64,000 nt of DNA from Nicotiana tabacum (GCF_000715075.1 NC_134087.1:153099936-153163935); one strand, 5' to 3'; counted from the first letter of the stretch, positions 33,639 through 46,071 are shown. The notes: generated by a model not told the origin, from the letters alone. Numbers and translations are program-made.

Positions 33639-36050
33639 GTTGATATAATTGGTTAAGGTCCTGAGGGCCTCGGGTTGATTTTGGAAAGTTAACGGAATGG
33701 ATTTCGGACAAAAAAAAAGGTTGCTGGAATTTTCTGCTGCAGAAGCTTTCTTTGGACAGCAACTGTGCAATCGTGGAGTATACTTCGGAAGCTTATATAT
33801 CGAAATTTATAAAGAATATGTAAATTTGATAAACATGAAAGTTGTAGCACTTGCATCCTAGTTTCCAGAAAGCTGAACCATTAATTATTTGGATATTTGT
33901 CCAAAAAGTTATGATCGATTGAATAACGGCTAGTAAAGCTGTTTTGAAATTTTTCCAGAAATTTCTGATGCGTGGAGGCTACTTTGGAATCTTATTCTCG
34001 AAATACATAAGGAATCCAAAAATTTGCAAAACATGAAAGTTGTAGCCCTTGTATTCTTGTTTCTAGAAAGTTAAACCATTCATAATTTTGACATTCGTAC
34101 CGAAAGTTATGACAGATTTAGTAAAGGCTGGTACTGTCTTTTGAATTGGCTGGAAATAATGAGCAAGTTTATATTCGGAAGTTTGTCATTTTTATTCATT
34201 CTTGAAGATTTTAGAGCTTGGAAAAAGCGATTTTCAACAGATTTTTCAAGGGAAAATATTGGGGTAAGTGTTCATATCTGAAAGTGATTATATTTCATAA
34301 ATCTATGGTTATATTCATCGTTTAATTCGGATATAAATGGAAGAAATTGGAATTTTTGCAAAACTTTTCAAAAAATGAAAAGTTAAGATTTGGAGGTCGA
34401 GTTGTTGTTGGATTTTAGTAATTTTGGTATGGTTGGACTCGTGGTTGAATGAGTTGTCGGATTTTGTGAGTTTCGTCGGATTCCGAGGTGTGGGCCCGGG
34501 GGTCGGGTTTGGCCAATTTCGGGATTTTTGATGTAATTTGAAAATTTTCGCTTGGGCTTTGTTCCTTTAGCGTATGTTGATGATAATATACTGATTCTGG
34601 TTAAATTTGGAGCGTCCGTAGATCGATTCGAGAGGCCAAAGGTATCGCGGGCTAGAGTTTGGACCGGATCGAGGTGAGTAATGATTTTAAATGTGATCCT
34701 GAGGGTATGAAACCCCGGATTGCACATCGTGGTGCTATATTGAGGTGATACACACGCTAGATGACGAGTGTGGGGTCGTGGACCGTTGGGAATTGTGACT
34801 TAGTTCATCCTTAATGACTGTTTTACCGCGTAGTTGATTGAAAACTGTTTGCTATCATCATGTTTTGGGCTGAATGCCATATTTGGGCCTCGTGCCAACT
34901 ATTTGGACCCTTAGGGAATTTTTTGTAATAATTCCTCACTGTTTTGACTTATACTTGTACTCAGTCATGCTATATTCTACTATTTTCATAACTCAGCCAT
35001 GTTTACTCTATTTTAACCCATTAAATGATATTTCAAAAGATAATTTGGGCTGAGCAACATGTTTTACTGTTGCCCGAGGGGCTTATGAGATTCTAACTGA
35101 GTAAGGCCGATGGCCTATGTGTGTGAGGATATTTTGGGTCGGGCTGCACGCCGCAACAGTGATACACTGATTATGATTGTGAGGCCGAGGGCATGAGATT
35201 GTACGCCACGAGGTGGCTTGTTGATATGAGGCCGAGAGCCTGCTGATTATGCCTCGAGATGGCTTGATATTGCGCTTAGGCTGTAAGGGGCCCTCCAGGA
35301 GTCTGCACACCCCCAGTGAGCGCGGGTACCCATTGTGATATGAGATATAGCCCGAGGGGCTAGTGTTGTTCCATGATATTGCCTAAGGGGCGTATTCTAT
35401 TGACATTGTGCCCGAGGGGCGGATTCTTATGTGTTTATTTGTTCTAGCTGCTTTGCATTTAATTGCTTAACTGTTAAAAAGGCATTTCTAAATAAGCTTA
35501 AACTAAACTAAAGTAACTTTACATATTTCCACTTTTTCATTGATTCTACTGGCTTTTACTGCTTCTTTATAGCCTGTTGATGTGCCTTTACGTGATTTCT
35601 TATCGCTCAGTCTTCATTTATTATTATTACTTACTAAGTCAGAGTACTCACATTACTCCCTACACCTTGTGTGCAGATTCAGGTATTTCTGAACCCGGTA
35701 GCAGGTATTGGTTTATCAAATGTAGAGTTATCGGAGTTTAGCAAGGTAGCTGCCCGACGTTCGTAGCTATGCTTTTCTCCCCCTTGATTTCATTAGACTG
35801 TATTTAGTACATTTTCAGACTTTCCGTTGTATTTAGACCTTAGTGGATGCTCGTGACTTCTGATACCCCAATGTCGGGCTATATCTATTTCTGCACTTGG
35901 TTTATTTCGCTAAATTTTTGGGATTTATTCTTATAAATGACTTAAATTGACTTACTAAGAATTGTTAAAAATGAATTTGGGAGTTGTGTCGGTTGGCCTT
36001 ATCTTCACGAGAGGCGTCATCACGACCGGGTCCGGTTTGGTGTCATGACA
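33639..36050 (+). mobile_element. second part of the split chromovirus 5' LTR
   Basis: It continues the LTR from GTTGATATAATTGG and ends in GTCATGACA at 36050. It contains about 1.15 kb (roughly 34290-35440) that the 3' LTR has lost, including the GAGGCCGAGGG-type repeats. Confidence 0.85.
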
Positions 36051-36052
36051 AG

Positions 36053-36068
36053 TTGGTATCAGAGCCTA
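36053..36068 (+). promoter_or_regulatory. primer-binding site, initiator methionine tRNA
   Basis: TTGGTATCAGAGCCTA follows the LTR end by two bases. TGGTATCAGAGC complements the 3' end of plant initiator-Met tRNA and is the usual site in chromoviruses. Confidence 0.9.
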
Positions 36069-38560
36069 GGTTTCATAGGTCTCGCAAGTCATGAGCAGGT
36101 TTAGTAGAATCTTGCGGATCGGTACGGAGACGTTTGTACTTATCCTCGGGAGGCTGCAGAACCGTTAGGAAAAACTTCACATTCTTGAATTCTTATCGTG
36201 TGTCCTTGATTCAGCTTGAAGTGTAACTCTTTGAATTCCTTCCATGCATTCGTATGCGCGCATGAGCGCTCGGTATCGGCTGTGTGTCAACGACTTGAGA
36301 TTCCTTGATCGAGGGGCGAGATGTGATCTCTGTGTGTTGATGTTGGGCCAGTCTGGAGGACTTGAGACCGGGCCTTGCCTGTAGCTTGAGCCTTGAGCTG
36401 TTGATTACGCGAGTGCATGTTTCTGGATTTGTATGTTTGATAGTTGCCCTATTAATGGAAGTGATGACTAGATAGTTACGTGATGAGTGTGATGTGACTG
36501 CGATATGTGTTCATATGAATTGAATGAGACGAGAAAGGTCTGCTTGGGGGTAGAAAGAACGATTTCCATCGTGATTTGATGTATAGCCCCGAGTTGTGGG
36601 TGTGTTGAAGGATCTTTTCATGATTGCCTAGTTGGGAAGTGAAGTAGATTTCATGTTGTGCTATGAGTTCAGACTCAGGAAGATTAAGTGACTGCGTAAT
36701 GTTTATGATGGTGGAATGGTGTAAAGAGATGTTAGTTTGAGGCAAATCAAGTGGGTTATCTCCTGCGGAGTGTTCTAAAGTTTATGTGATCCTTATGTTG
36801 TTTGTTGGAAGATCTCCCTTACTAGTGAAATATATGTGTTGCAATTTGAATTTGGGTCGCTTAAGAAAGTGGGCTTGACTGTTACGAGGCTGAATGCGAG
36901 AGTTGCATAGGATTTGAAGTACTAGATGGTTTGTGTTGCACGAGCTCATGAAGGATTGAGTTTAATCTCATTATGGTATTATGGCGGTAATAGAGTATAT
37001 GCATTATGAGTTTTTGTGTGTTTTGATATATGGCTTTGAGCCAAGTGGGGGAGTCTGCTATTGATTAGTTGATTGTACGGTTATGTACTATGTTGGTTTC
37101 AGTTTGAGGTGTACTGGTGAATCAGTTATGGCTTACGGAGGTTGAGACCGAGGATGGCTCGAGTAAAGGAAATTTCAATAAAGGTTATGTTATGCTTTAT
37201 GGGTGTATGAAAATTATGGAATGACTTGAGTTGTTATTGGTAAATGAGGTACGGTGCATAGAATAGGAAGTTTCTTGGTTGTATTAAGGTGAGGTTACAT
37301 TCTACGGTGTCGGAGTGCTAATGGAGCACAGGTCGTCCGATTTGTTTGATCGGTCTAATTGTGGTTTGAATAGAGTGGATGACTCTCGAGAATGGTTCTA
37401 ATGGGCTCAAGATTTTACATGTAATAATTGGAGAATTTCAAGTTGTATATTTGGCTAGAAACTGAGGTTTGCATTGGAGGGTGTGAAGACTCGTTGTATT
37501 TCTATATCATTATGGATTCTACACAGTAGTATCAGGAAGGTGAAGGTAATGGCTTTAGATTCATAGGAAGTCTCTTTAGGGAAAGTATTTTGAATGTGGT
37601 GCTTTAGGGGATATTTGAGAGAGTAGTCAGCGGCTTATAAACCGTAGGACGGTGTGGCTTTATGCTTGGGTCTCGTGTGGCGAGTCTGGGTCGAGGATTA
37701 TGGTGTTATAGCAAAATGAAGTATCAAGTTGAAGGTAAATTAGAAGGAACTTGGATAGATAGGATAGCTTGATAGTAGGCCGGATCGGCATGGTAAGGAT
37801 ATGATTAGTTCTTTGGATGCTTACGAGGTAATGAGTTTCTACAGGTGTTTCGCGACAATGCTCTTGGGTTTTAGTGGCTTGCGTAGCTTGGTTGAGTTAG
37901 AAAGATTCAGTCCTGACATTTTAGTTTTGTGCAAATGGAATTCAGAGAGTTCTTGATGGTTTCTACCACGATTAGAGATGCGTATTTTCTACGAGCGTGA
38001 GGAGCACGAGATGTATAGTGATTTTCTTCTAGATGGTATCAATGAAAAGTTCTTGGTTGGTTAAGTACATAGTTGCTTGTAGCTCGGAATGGATTATGAA
38101 GTTCTCATATTTATCATAGGATGGCATGGTATATGCGGTATGTTATGTAGGTTGAGATTTGCATGTGTGAGGTCACAGTTCAGTTCTGGAAGGAAGGTCA
38201 TAAATTCTTAGGCAACATAGATAGTTTCAGATGACTAGGTAAATGGTATCACTAATTTGTACGGCTTGATGAGGGCATACGTTTCAGAAAGGGTAATGTG
38301 ATTGAGTTAATAATACATCATTAGTATCGCGTCTCTCTCTTATTGGATCGACTACTGATATTTGAGTTTGCTTGGTGGCACAGAAGAAGTTTTAGAGTAT
38401 CTCTCGTGGAATGATTGGGTATTAGAGGTGTGGTTTGTATTCGGACGGCAGAAATGGGATCAGATATAGTGATTCGTGTGCTATATGGATTTGGAGACTG
38501 GGAGTTCTCATAAACAGGTTATGTTGTGGTTGTGGGTCTTGTGTATCGGCCTTGCATGGT
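36069..38560 (+). other. long non-coding internal region of the plus chromovirus
   Basis: About 2.5 kb of G/T-rich sequence where a leader and gag should be. No capsid, zinc-knuckle or other protein signature is readable in any frame. The element looks like a non-autonomous or heavily decayed derivative. Confidence 0.5.
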
Positions 38561-38569
38561 GACTATTGG

Positions 38570-39125
38570 GGTTTGGAGACCCGAATGGATCCTTTGTGGC
38601 TTGGTATGTTAGATTTTGATGTGATATTGGGTATAGACTGGTTGTCTCTGTGTCATTTTATTCTGGACTGTTGTGCTAAGATGGCGAAGTTGGCTATGTC
38701 GGGGATGCCACGGATGGAGTGACGAGGTTCGACGGGTTATGTTCTCAGTAGGGTGATTTCATTGTTGAAGACCCAGTTGATGGTTAGGAAGAGTTCTCTT
38801 TCTTATTTGGACTTCGTGAGGGATGTCGGTGTAGAGACTCCTACCATTGATTCGGTTTCGGTGGTGAGGGACTTCTTCGGATGTGTTTCTTGCTGCCGGG
38901 CATGTCGCCGGACAGGGTTGTAGATTTTGGTATTGATTTGGTGCTGGGCACCGTATCGTGTGGTACCGATGGAGTTAGAGGAGTTGAAGAAGCAGCTTCA
39001 GGAATTCCTTGATAAGGGGTTCATTAGTAGACCTATATGGATGTGTGTTCTGCATCAAGACGGCTTTGTTAACTTCGAGTTGCTATGGGTGAGGGATGTG
39101 TTGATTCGATTGTTATTGAGCTATT
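38570..39125 (+). pseudogene. chromovirus protease C-terminus and RT N-terminus
   Basis: 38435-38722 encodes the end of the protease (MLDFDVILGIDWLS, then GMPRME). After a TGA the frame continues with RVISLLKTQLMVRKSSLSYL and VRDVGVETPTIDS, the protease-RT linker. After a frameshift near 38890, 38927-39127 gives an RT start ([20 protein letters not shown]). The fingers/palm region with the catalytic aspartates is absent, so RT is deleted beyond its first 60 or so residues. No active-site DSGA is visible upstream. Confidence 0.75.
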
Positions 39126-40270
39126 AGTGTTCTGAGTTGATCTATGAGGTACTTTTCTATGTTGTGGGGCATTATGATTTGTTGGTTATAGGCACACATG
39201 GTGCGGTTCCATTGGGGTTTCATAGTGGAAGTCGAGCGGGAAGAGTACTGGGTATTGCTCGATGGATAGCATATCGGTTATGTCCTTTCGGGTTTGTATA
39301 ATGTTATGTCAATTCCTTCGCCTGTGGTTATGATGATTGCTTTGGTTTTAGACATCATATTGCGCATGGTTGACAATTTTGAGCATAGTGACTTAAGGTA
39401 TTTCATGTGGACCAGTGTTTGGATGAGGTCGTGCATTGGAGAAAAGCTATGTGGAGGTATGATCCTCTGGGTTAGATTCGTGTGTTCTATTTCTATGATG
39501 TGTGATGGGTTCTCAGCATTGTGTGTGGTGGTACTAGTGAGCTTGCGGTATAGCTCTTTCATTTGAGTCATTTTCATAATTTGAGTATGTTCGGATTGTT
39601 GCTTATTGGTGTGCGGATTGCACAAGTTGTGGCTTTAGTCTGTATTGATGTGTCATGTCACTAGAGTAGTTGTGTTGGATTAGATGAGATCATTGGGATA
39701 TTTAATGAATACAAACAGATTCGATTTCAGCATGTTAGAAGGATAATATCGAGGTTTGGCTCAGAAATTTGCTATGGTCTTTGCCAAAGGAGAAGTGGCT
39801 TCATGAATGGTTGATCTGAGAAATAGTTATGGTTTACTGCGTGTTTCATTTATCATTGGTAGTATATGAAAGTGTTGGTATAAGACTTTAGTTGATAAGA
39901 GGTTTTCTATCGGTATTCGGTTGTTGGGTGCAGCTGCTGTGATTAAAAGTTATCGCTACAAGTGTTGGAGTTATGTGGTATATCATGTAATTGCACATGA
40001 GGCTGCAGGTATGGGTTATTACAGCTTGTTCGGGATTATTAAGAGTATAGATGTAAGATTCTGATCTTGTGGATGATTTCCGAAGTGGAAATGTGGTTCT
40101 AAGGTTTATGGTATAGGTTGGATTGTAAAATTTCAGTTACATTGTGTTATCAGACCTATATGAGATAGGGTGACGTGGGATCACCCCCGGGTATGTGCAT
40201 GGTAAGGTTACACAGCGATTTGATGGTTTTCGGAACAACTCTGGGAATGTTTGAGGATGAACGTATGTTT
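39126..40270 (+). other. remaining internal region, nothing recognised
   Basis: About 1.1 kb downstream of the RT stub. No integrase or RNase H motif is readable. The short frames on either strand look like chance. Confidence 0.4.
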
Positions 40271-40283
40271 AAATGGGGGAGGA
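40271..40283 (+). promoter_or_regulatory. polypurine tract of the plus chromovirus
   Basis: AAATGGGGGAGGA lies directly before the 3' LTR start TGTAACG and after a GAGGATGAACGTATG phrase typical of this junction. Confidence 0.85.
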
Positions 40284-42146
40284 TGTAACGATCTGACCGG
40301 GCATTTTGAGCTTCTGCTCTTCACTCGCCAGTTCTCATGCATGACTAGCCCCGTGTGATGTATTATGACTTATGTAAATAGTTGGTTTTGGTTTCAGGGT
40401 AATCGAAATAAATTTGGAAGAAAAGTTCTCAGTTTGAAGCTTAAAATTTGAAAGGTTTGACCAAGATTTGACTTGTTAGTAGATGACCTCGGATTGGAAT
40501 TTTTATGATTTGGTTAGCTCCGTTAGGTGATTTGGGACTTAGGAGCATGGTCGGAATGTGTTTTGGGGGTCCGCGGAAGGTTTAGCCTTGAATTGGCGAA
40601 ATTGAGATTTTGGCGTTTCCCGGTTGATAGGTGAGATTTTGATATAGGGGTCAGAATGGAATTCGTAAAGTTGGAGTAGGTCCGTTGTGTTATTGTGATG
40701 TGTGTGCAAAACTTCAGGTCATTCGGATGAGGTTTGATAGACTTTCTAATCGAATTCGGAAGTTTTTGGAATTCATAGGCTTGAATCCGATGATGATTTG
40801 ATGTTCTGATGTTGTTTTGGGTGTTCCACATGTTGGAACAAGTTTGAATGATGTTGTGGGATATGTTGATATAATTGGTTAAGGTCCCGAGTCTCGGGTG
40901 GATTTCGGAAGGTTAACAGAATGGATTTCAGACAAAAAAAAGGTTGCTAGAATTTTTTGCAGCAGAAGCTGTCTTTGGACAACTGTGCAATCGTGGAGCA
41001 TATTTTGGAAGCTTGTATATCCAAATTTATAAGGAATCTGTAAATTTGATAAACATGAAAGTTGTAGCCCTTGCATCCTAGTTGCCAGAAAGCTGAACCA
41101 TTAATCATTTGGATATTTGTACAGAAAGTTATGATCAATTGAATAAAGGCTAGTAAAGCTGTTTTGAAATTTTTCCAGAAATTTCTGATGCATGGAGGCT
41201 ACTTTGGAAGCTTATATCTCGAAATACTTTTAGGAAGCTGAAAATTTTGCAAAACATGAAAGTTGTAGCCCTTGTATTCTGGTTTCCATAAAGTTAAACC
41301 ATTCATAATTTTGACATTTGTACAGAAAGTTATGACAGATTTAGTGAAGGTTGGTACTGTCTTTTGTTTTGGCTGGAAATAATGAGCAAGTTTATATTCG
41401 GGAGTTAGCCATTTTTATTCATTCTTGAAGATTTTAGAGCTCGGAAAAAGCAATTTTCAACAGATTTTTCAAGGGAAAACATTGGGGTAAGTGTTCTATA
41501 TCCGAAAGTGATTAGCTGCCTTTCACTTAATTCTAGTTGCCTTTCACTTAATTGTTTAACTTTTAAAAGGTGTTTTAAAGAAGCTTATTCTCAACTAAGG
41601 TGTCTTTATATGTTTTCACTGTTTCATTGCTTTTACTGGTTTTACTCTGCCTCTTATTAGCATGTTGATGTGCTTTTACATGATTTCTTATCGCTCAATC
41701 TTCATTTATTTTTATTACTCACTGAGTTGGAGTACTCACTTTACTCCCTTCACCCTGTGTGCAGATTCAGGCGCTTCGGGTCCTGTTAGCGAGTGTTGAG
41801 TCTTCCAGCTCAGGCAGATTCGGAGAGTCACTAGGTGGCTGCTCGGCGTTCGAATCCCAGTGCTTCTCCCCCTATCTTATTTTCTCTGTTTTAGTTCTGT
41901 AATAGACTATGTAGACTCTTCCTGTCTTTAATCGGTTAGTAGATGCTCATGACTGGTGACACCCTGATGTCGGGCTATGTCTATTCCACAAATTGTATTA
42001 TTCACCTTTATTTTGGGATTTTTATTATGTTAAAGACTTAATTTGTATTATTTTAATTGCTTAAAATGAATTGGGTGTGTGTGCCGGCTGGCCTTGTCTT
42101 CACAAGAGGAGCCATCACGACCGAGTCCGGGTTTAGGGTCATGACA
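40284..42146 (+). mobile_element. 3' LTR of the plus chromovirus
   Basis: It starts TGTAACGATC and ends GGTCATGACA. It matches 9605-10201 plus 33639-36050 except for an internal loss of about 1.15 kb near 41515. Its uninterrupted join at 40865-40875 proves that Tat-A is an insertion in the other LTR. It abuts Tat-B LTR sequence at 42147. Confidence 0.88.
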
Positions 42147-43250
42147 AAATATCAGAAGGTTCTAGTATTAAACTAGAACCAAACAATTTTCTGATTTTAC
42201 TCTTTTGTGAAGCAAAACTGGGCTTGAATAAAGCGTGCTTGGCTATTTTCCTTATATTGTTGAAAACAGAACTATGAAAGGCCCAGTCAATTAGAGTTGC
42301 GACTAGGCCAGCTTTACCAAATAACCAATTAGGCCCATTCTCTTACATTTTAGGCATGTAACAATTGGTGCCAGTTTATTCCCCAAAGTAATTGAATTTT
42401 TATCCTTATACGCTATTGTCGACTTTTATAGCAATCAAGTTAGCTTAGGAAAATCTTAACATTCGTAGTTTGCTTTAGTTGAATACAATCTTTTGTAATA
42501 AATTGAGGCATGTCATCTACAAATGATATTCATAATCTATGGCCCTCACATTAACACCGAAACTAGTGCAAAAATATTTGGAACATTCATAACTAGTGTA
42601 GAAAACACTTTGAACATTCGTAGTTTGCTTTAGGCGCGTTTATAATAAAATTATCATAGATACGGGTACGGTTCCCGTGACGTAGTTATGATACATAAAT
42701 TCCAAATCTGGGGGTACATTTATGTGACCCGGCCACAACATCTAATAATGCTAATAAATTAAATATGTTGTAGGTCGTTGGTACGGTTCTCGTGACACGA
42801 TTCGTAATGTGTATCAAACAAACAAGTGTACGAAAATCATAACTTGTTCAAAAAATAATTCCATAAATCCAAAAAGGCGGTTAAATTAATTAAAAGCGGT
42901 TATAAAGTTAAAAATATACATTAGGTTTAAAACATGTAATAAATTAGATAAATAGGCCAATTAATAATAGTTAAAGCAACCGTGCTAGAACCACGGAACC
43001 CGGGAATGCCTAACACCTTCTCCCGGGTTAACAGAATTCCTTACTTAGAATTTCTGGTTTACAGACTTCTAAATAAAGTCGAAAATTTCCTCGATTTGGG
43101 ATTTAAAATAAACCGGTGACTTGGGACACCATAAATTATCCCAAGTGGTCACACTGAATTTAAATAAAATAATCCCATTTTGAATTATGTCACTTTAATT
43201 GAAAGAACTCCCTTATATACCCTCTCGGGTGGCAAAAAGGAGGTGTGACA
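42147..43250 (+). mobile_element. Tat-B 5' LTR, reduced to its 3' quarter
   Basis: 42149-42169 matches 61788-61808; the copy then jumps to the equivalent of 63165 and matches onward to the window end. It therefore lacks the first 1.9 kb and a further 1.36 kb holding the TATA box. In about 385 aligned bases (42178-42562) I counted roughly 20 differences from the 3' LTR. It ends GGTGTGACA. Confidence 0.85.
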
Positions 43251-43254
43251 GCTC

Positions 43255-43272
43255 TGGCGACTCTGCTGGGGA
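43255..43272 (+). promoter_or_regulatory. primer-binding site of Tat-B
   Basis: TGGCGACTCTGCTGGGGA follows the LTR end by four bases, in the expected place and with the TGG start complementary to a tRNA CCA end. I could not assign the tRNA. Confidence 0.65.
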
Positions 43273-43424
43273 TCTAAACACGGAACATCCGGTTCAGGGT
43301 TCAAGAATTCGAGCTTAAAATAACTTTTATAATCGGCTTTTATTTATCATCTGATTTTTATTACATGTCCGGGCCTTATGTGCTAAATGCCGCTTTTTAC
43401 CGCTTTGATATTATTTGAACTGTA

Positions 43425-43437
43425 TATAAACTGCTGC
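43425..43437. repeat. left target-site duplication of the RTE element
   Basis: TATAAACTGCTGC is repeated exactly at 46059-46071. Confidence 0.9.
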
Positions 43438-43454
43438 GAAAGAGGGAGGAGCAT

Positions 43455-45732
43455 TTGGTTACTTTTCAAAATGCGGTGGCGAAAACTCAGATTGACTATC
43501 TCCTCCTCTTGAGGCGTGATAGAGGGTTGTGTAAGGATTGCAAGGTGATTCCAGGTGAGATACTCGTGACGCGACATAGGCTCTTGGTGATGGACATTGG
43601 TATTATGCTGAAGAGGAGGAAAATGTCTACTCGAGGAAGACCGAGAATCAAGTGGGGAGCCTTAACTAAGGACAAAGCCCAAGAGTTGAACGGGCGGTTG
43701 TCGGTTATGGGAGCTTGGAGGAGCAGTGGTGACGCGAACACTATGTGGTCAACGATAGCAAATTGTATAAGAGAGGCTGCGAGAGGGGTGTTAGGGGTCT
43801 CGACGGGCATCTTCGGTAGGCACAAAGGAGACTGGTGGTGGAATGAAGTGGTACAAGGTAAAGTGGAAGCAAAAAAGGAGGCGTATCGGACATTACTGGG
43901 GAGCATAGCTGAGGGGAGAGGTGAGCGCGCATGAAGAGGTATAAGGTAGCTAGGAAGGAAGCGAAGCTGGCGGTCACGGAGGCTAAGACTGCGGCTTATA
44001 GTCGTATGTACAAGGAGCTAGGGGAAAAAGGAGGGGAGAAAAAGTTATTTAGGCTGGCCAAGCTGAGAGAGAGGAAAGCTCGAGATTTAGACCGAGTGAG
44101 ATGCATCAAGGACGATGACGGTAGAGTATTGATGGAAGATTTCCGGATTAAGAGGAGATGGTAGACATACTTTCAAAAACTTCTTAATGAAGTAGGGGAT
44201 CGAGATATTGTGCTCGATGAATTAGAGCATTCTGAGAGTCACATCGACTCTGGGTACTGCAGGCGCATCAATATTGAGGAGGTCATGGGAGCTATGAGTA
44301 AGATGAGTAGGGGCAAAGCGACCGGACCTGATGAGATTCCAGTAGAATTTTGGAAGTGTGTGGGGAAAACAGGTTTGGAGTGGTTGACTAGGTTGTTGAA
44401 TGTTGTTTTTAAGGCAAAAAGGATGTCGGATGAGTGGAGGTGGAGTACGGTGATCCCATTGTATAAGAACAAAGGTGATATCCAGAGTTATAACAATTAT
44501 AGGGGTATCAAATTACTGAGTCATACTATGAAAGTATGGGAGAGGGTGGTTGAAGCAAGGTTGAGGATGACGGTGTCCGTTTCCGACAACCAATTTGGTT
44601 TCATGCCGGGTCGTTCTACAACTGAAGCTATACACCTTTTTAGGAGGTTGGTTGAACACTATAGAGATAGAAAGAAAGACCTGCACATGGTGTTTATTGA
44701 CCTAGAAAAAGCGTATGACAAGGTTCCTAGAGAAGTTCTCTAGAGAAGCTTGAAGGCAAAAGGTGTGTCGGTTCCTACATTTTGGCGATTAAGGACATGT
44801 ATGATGGGGCAAAGACTCGGGTTAGGACAGTAGGAGGCGACTCTGAGGATTTTTCGGTTGTTATGGGGTTACACCAATGTTCTGCGCTCAGTCTGTTCCT
44901 ATTTGCCCTGGTGATGGACGCGTTGACATATCACTTTCAAGGGGATGTGCCATGGTGCATGCTATTCGCCGATGACATAGTTCTGATTGATGAGTCGCGA
45001 ACCGGTGTTAACGAGAGGCTGGAGGTTGGGAGACAAGCTCTTGAATCTAACGGTTTCAAGCTTAGCAGGTCAAAGACGGAATACTTGGAGTGTAAGTTCA
45101 ACGCTGAGTAGAGGGAAGTGGGCGTGGATATGAGGCTTGAATCACAGGTCATCCCGAGTAGAGACAGCTTCAAGTACCTTGGGTCGGTTATCCAAGGGGG
45201 AGGGGAGATCGATAAAGATGTTACACACCGTATCGGGGTAGGATGTATGAAATGGAGGTTAGCATTTGGAGTATTGTGTGACAAGAGAGTGCCACTGATA
45301 CTCAAAGGTAAGTTCTATAAAGCGGTGATTAGGCCGGCCATGATGTATGGGGGTGAGTGTTGGCCGGTTAAGAAATCACATATCCAGAAGATGAAGGTAT
45401 CAGAAATGAGGATGTTGAGGTGGATGTGTGGGCATAATAGGATGGATAAGATTAGGAATGATGTTATTTGGGAGAAGGTGTGAGTTGCTCCCATTGATGA
45501 CAAGATGTGGGAAGCAAGGCTTAGGTGGTTCGGGCACGTTCAGCGAAGAAGCCCAGATGCTCCGGTAAGAAGCTGCGAACGGCTGGTTGTGGAGGGCCTG
45601 AGAAGAGGTAGAGGGCAGCCTAAGAAATATCGGGACGAGGTGATTAGGCAGGATATGGCGATGCTTCATATTTCCAAGGACATGGCACTCGATAGGAACA
45701 TGTGGAGGTCGAGTATTAGGGTTGTAGGTTAA
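43455..45732 (+). pseudogene. RTE endonuclease C-terminus and reverse transcriptase
   Basis: 43455-43934 starts in the last part of the endonuclease (VTFQNAVAKTQIDYLLLRRD), then a linker. The frame shifts near 43931; 43931-44164 and 44210-44743 share a frame across a TAG at 44162. RT signatures: [41 protein letters not shown] and [13 protein letters not shown]. After TAG 44741 and a frameshift, 44782-45111 has the catalytic FADD box ([11 protein letters not shown]). 45118-45483 and 45505-45732 carry the C-terminal region ([21 protein letters not shown]) and end at 45732. The frame would have encoded the nicking and copying enzyme; it is now broken in at least five places. Confidence 0.88.
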
Positions 45733-45841
45733 GAGGTAGTTGAGTCTTGTCTTATGCCATAACTTTGTGAGACTAGTTTGGTAGGGCCATTATTTCGCTT
45801 TTGCTTTGTATCATTCTTCTTGATTTCATGTTGTTCTTATT

Positions 45842-45845
<4 letters not shown>

Positions 45846-45875
<30 letters not shown>
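45846..45875. repeat. (AT)n microsatellite
   Basis: Fifteen AT dinucleotides in the RTE 3' untranslated region. Confidence 0.95.
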
Positions 45876-45877
<2 letters not shown>

Positions 45878-46058
45878 TTCCATATTATTTCTGTAGTGTT
45901 ACTAATATTGTCTTCTTTTGTCTTTTTGTCTTTTTATCTTTTTGAGCCGAGGGTCTTTCGGAAACAACCTCTCTACTCCTTCGGGATAGGGGTAAGGTCT
46001 GCGTACACACTACCCCCCCAGACCTCACTAGTGGGATTTCACTGGGTTGTTGTTGTTG

Positions 46059-46071
46059 TATAAACTGCTGC
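46059..46071. repeat. right target-site duplication of the RTE element
   Basis: Exact copy of 43425-43437, directly after (TTG)4. Confidence 0.9.

Larger units (their letters stand above)
9605..42146 (+). mobile_element. plus-strand chromovirus, host of the nested Tat-A insertion
   Basis: 5' LTR = 9605-10201 plus 33639-36050 (about 3.0 kb when rejoined), internal region 36051-40283, 3' LTR 40284-42146. The split is shown by the uninterrupted 3' LTR: 9605-10201 matches 40284-40870 and 33639 onward matches 40865 onward. The 3' LTR lacks about 1.15 kb present at roughly 34290-35440. An initiator-Met primer site and a polypurine tract bracket the internal region. The 5 bp on the two sides (GAGGG left, AAATA right) differ, so no target duplication supports a simple insertion; the ends may come from different events. 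Confidence 0.8.
43438..46058 (+). mobile_element. 5'-truncated RTE-clade LINE
   Basis: A 2,621-bp insertion in the Tat-B leader, flanked by a perfect 13-bp duplication. It lacks a poly-A tail and ends in (TTG)4, as RTE elements typically end in a simple repeat. The 5' end falls inside the endonuclease domain, the usual 5' truncation from incomplete target-primed reverse transcription. Confidence 0.88.

Noticed and set aside
36476..36745. 89-aa minus-strand frame in the plus chromovirus
   Set aside because: Low-complexity composition, no motif, antisense to the element.
43496..43906. 136-aa minus-strand frame
   Set aside because: Shadow of the RTE coding frame.
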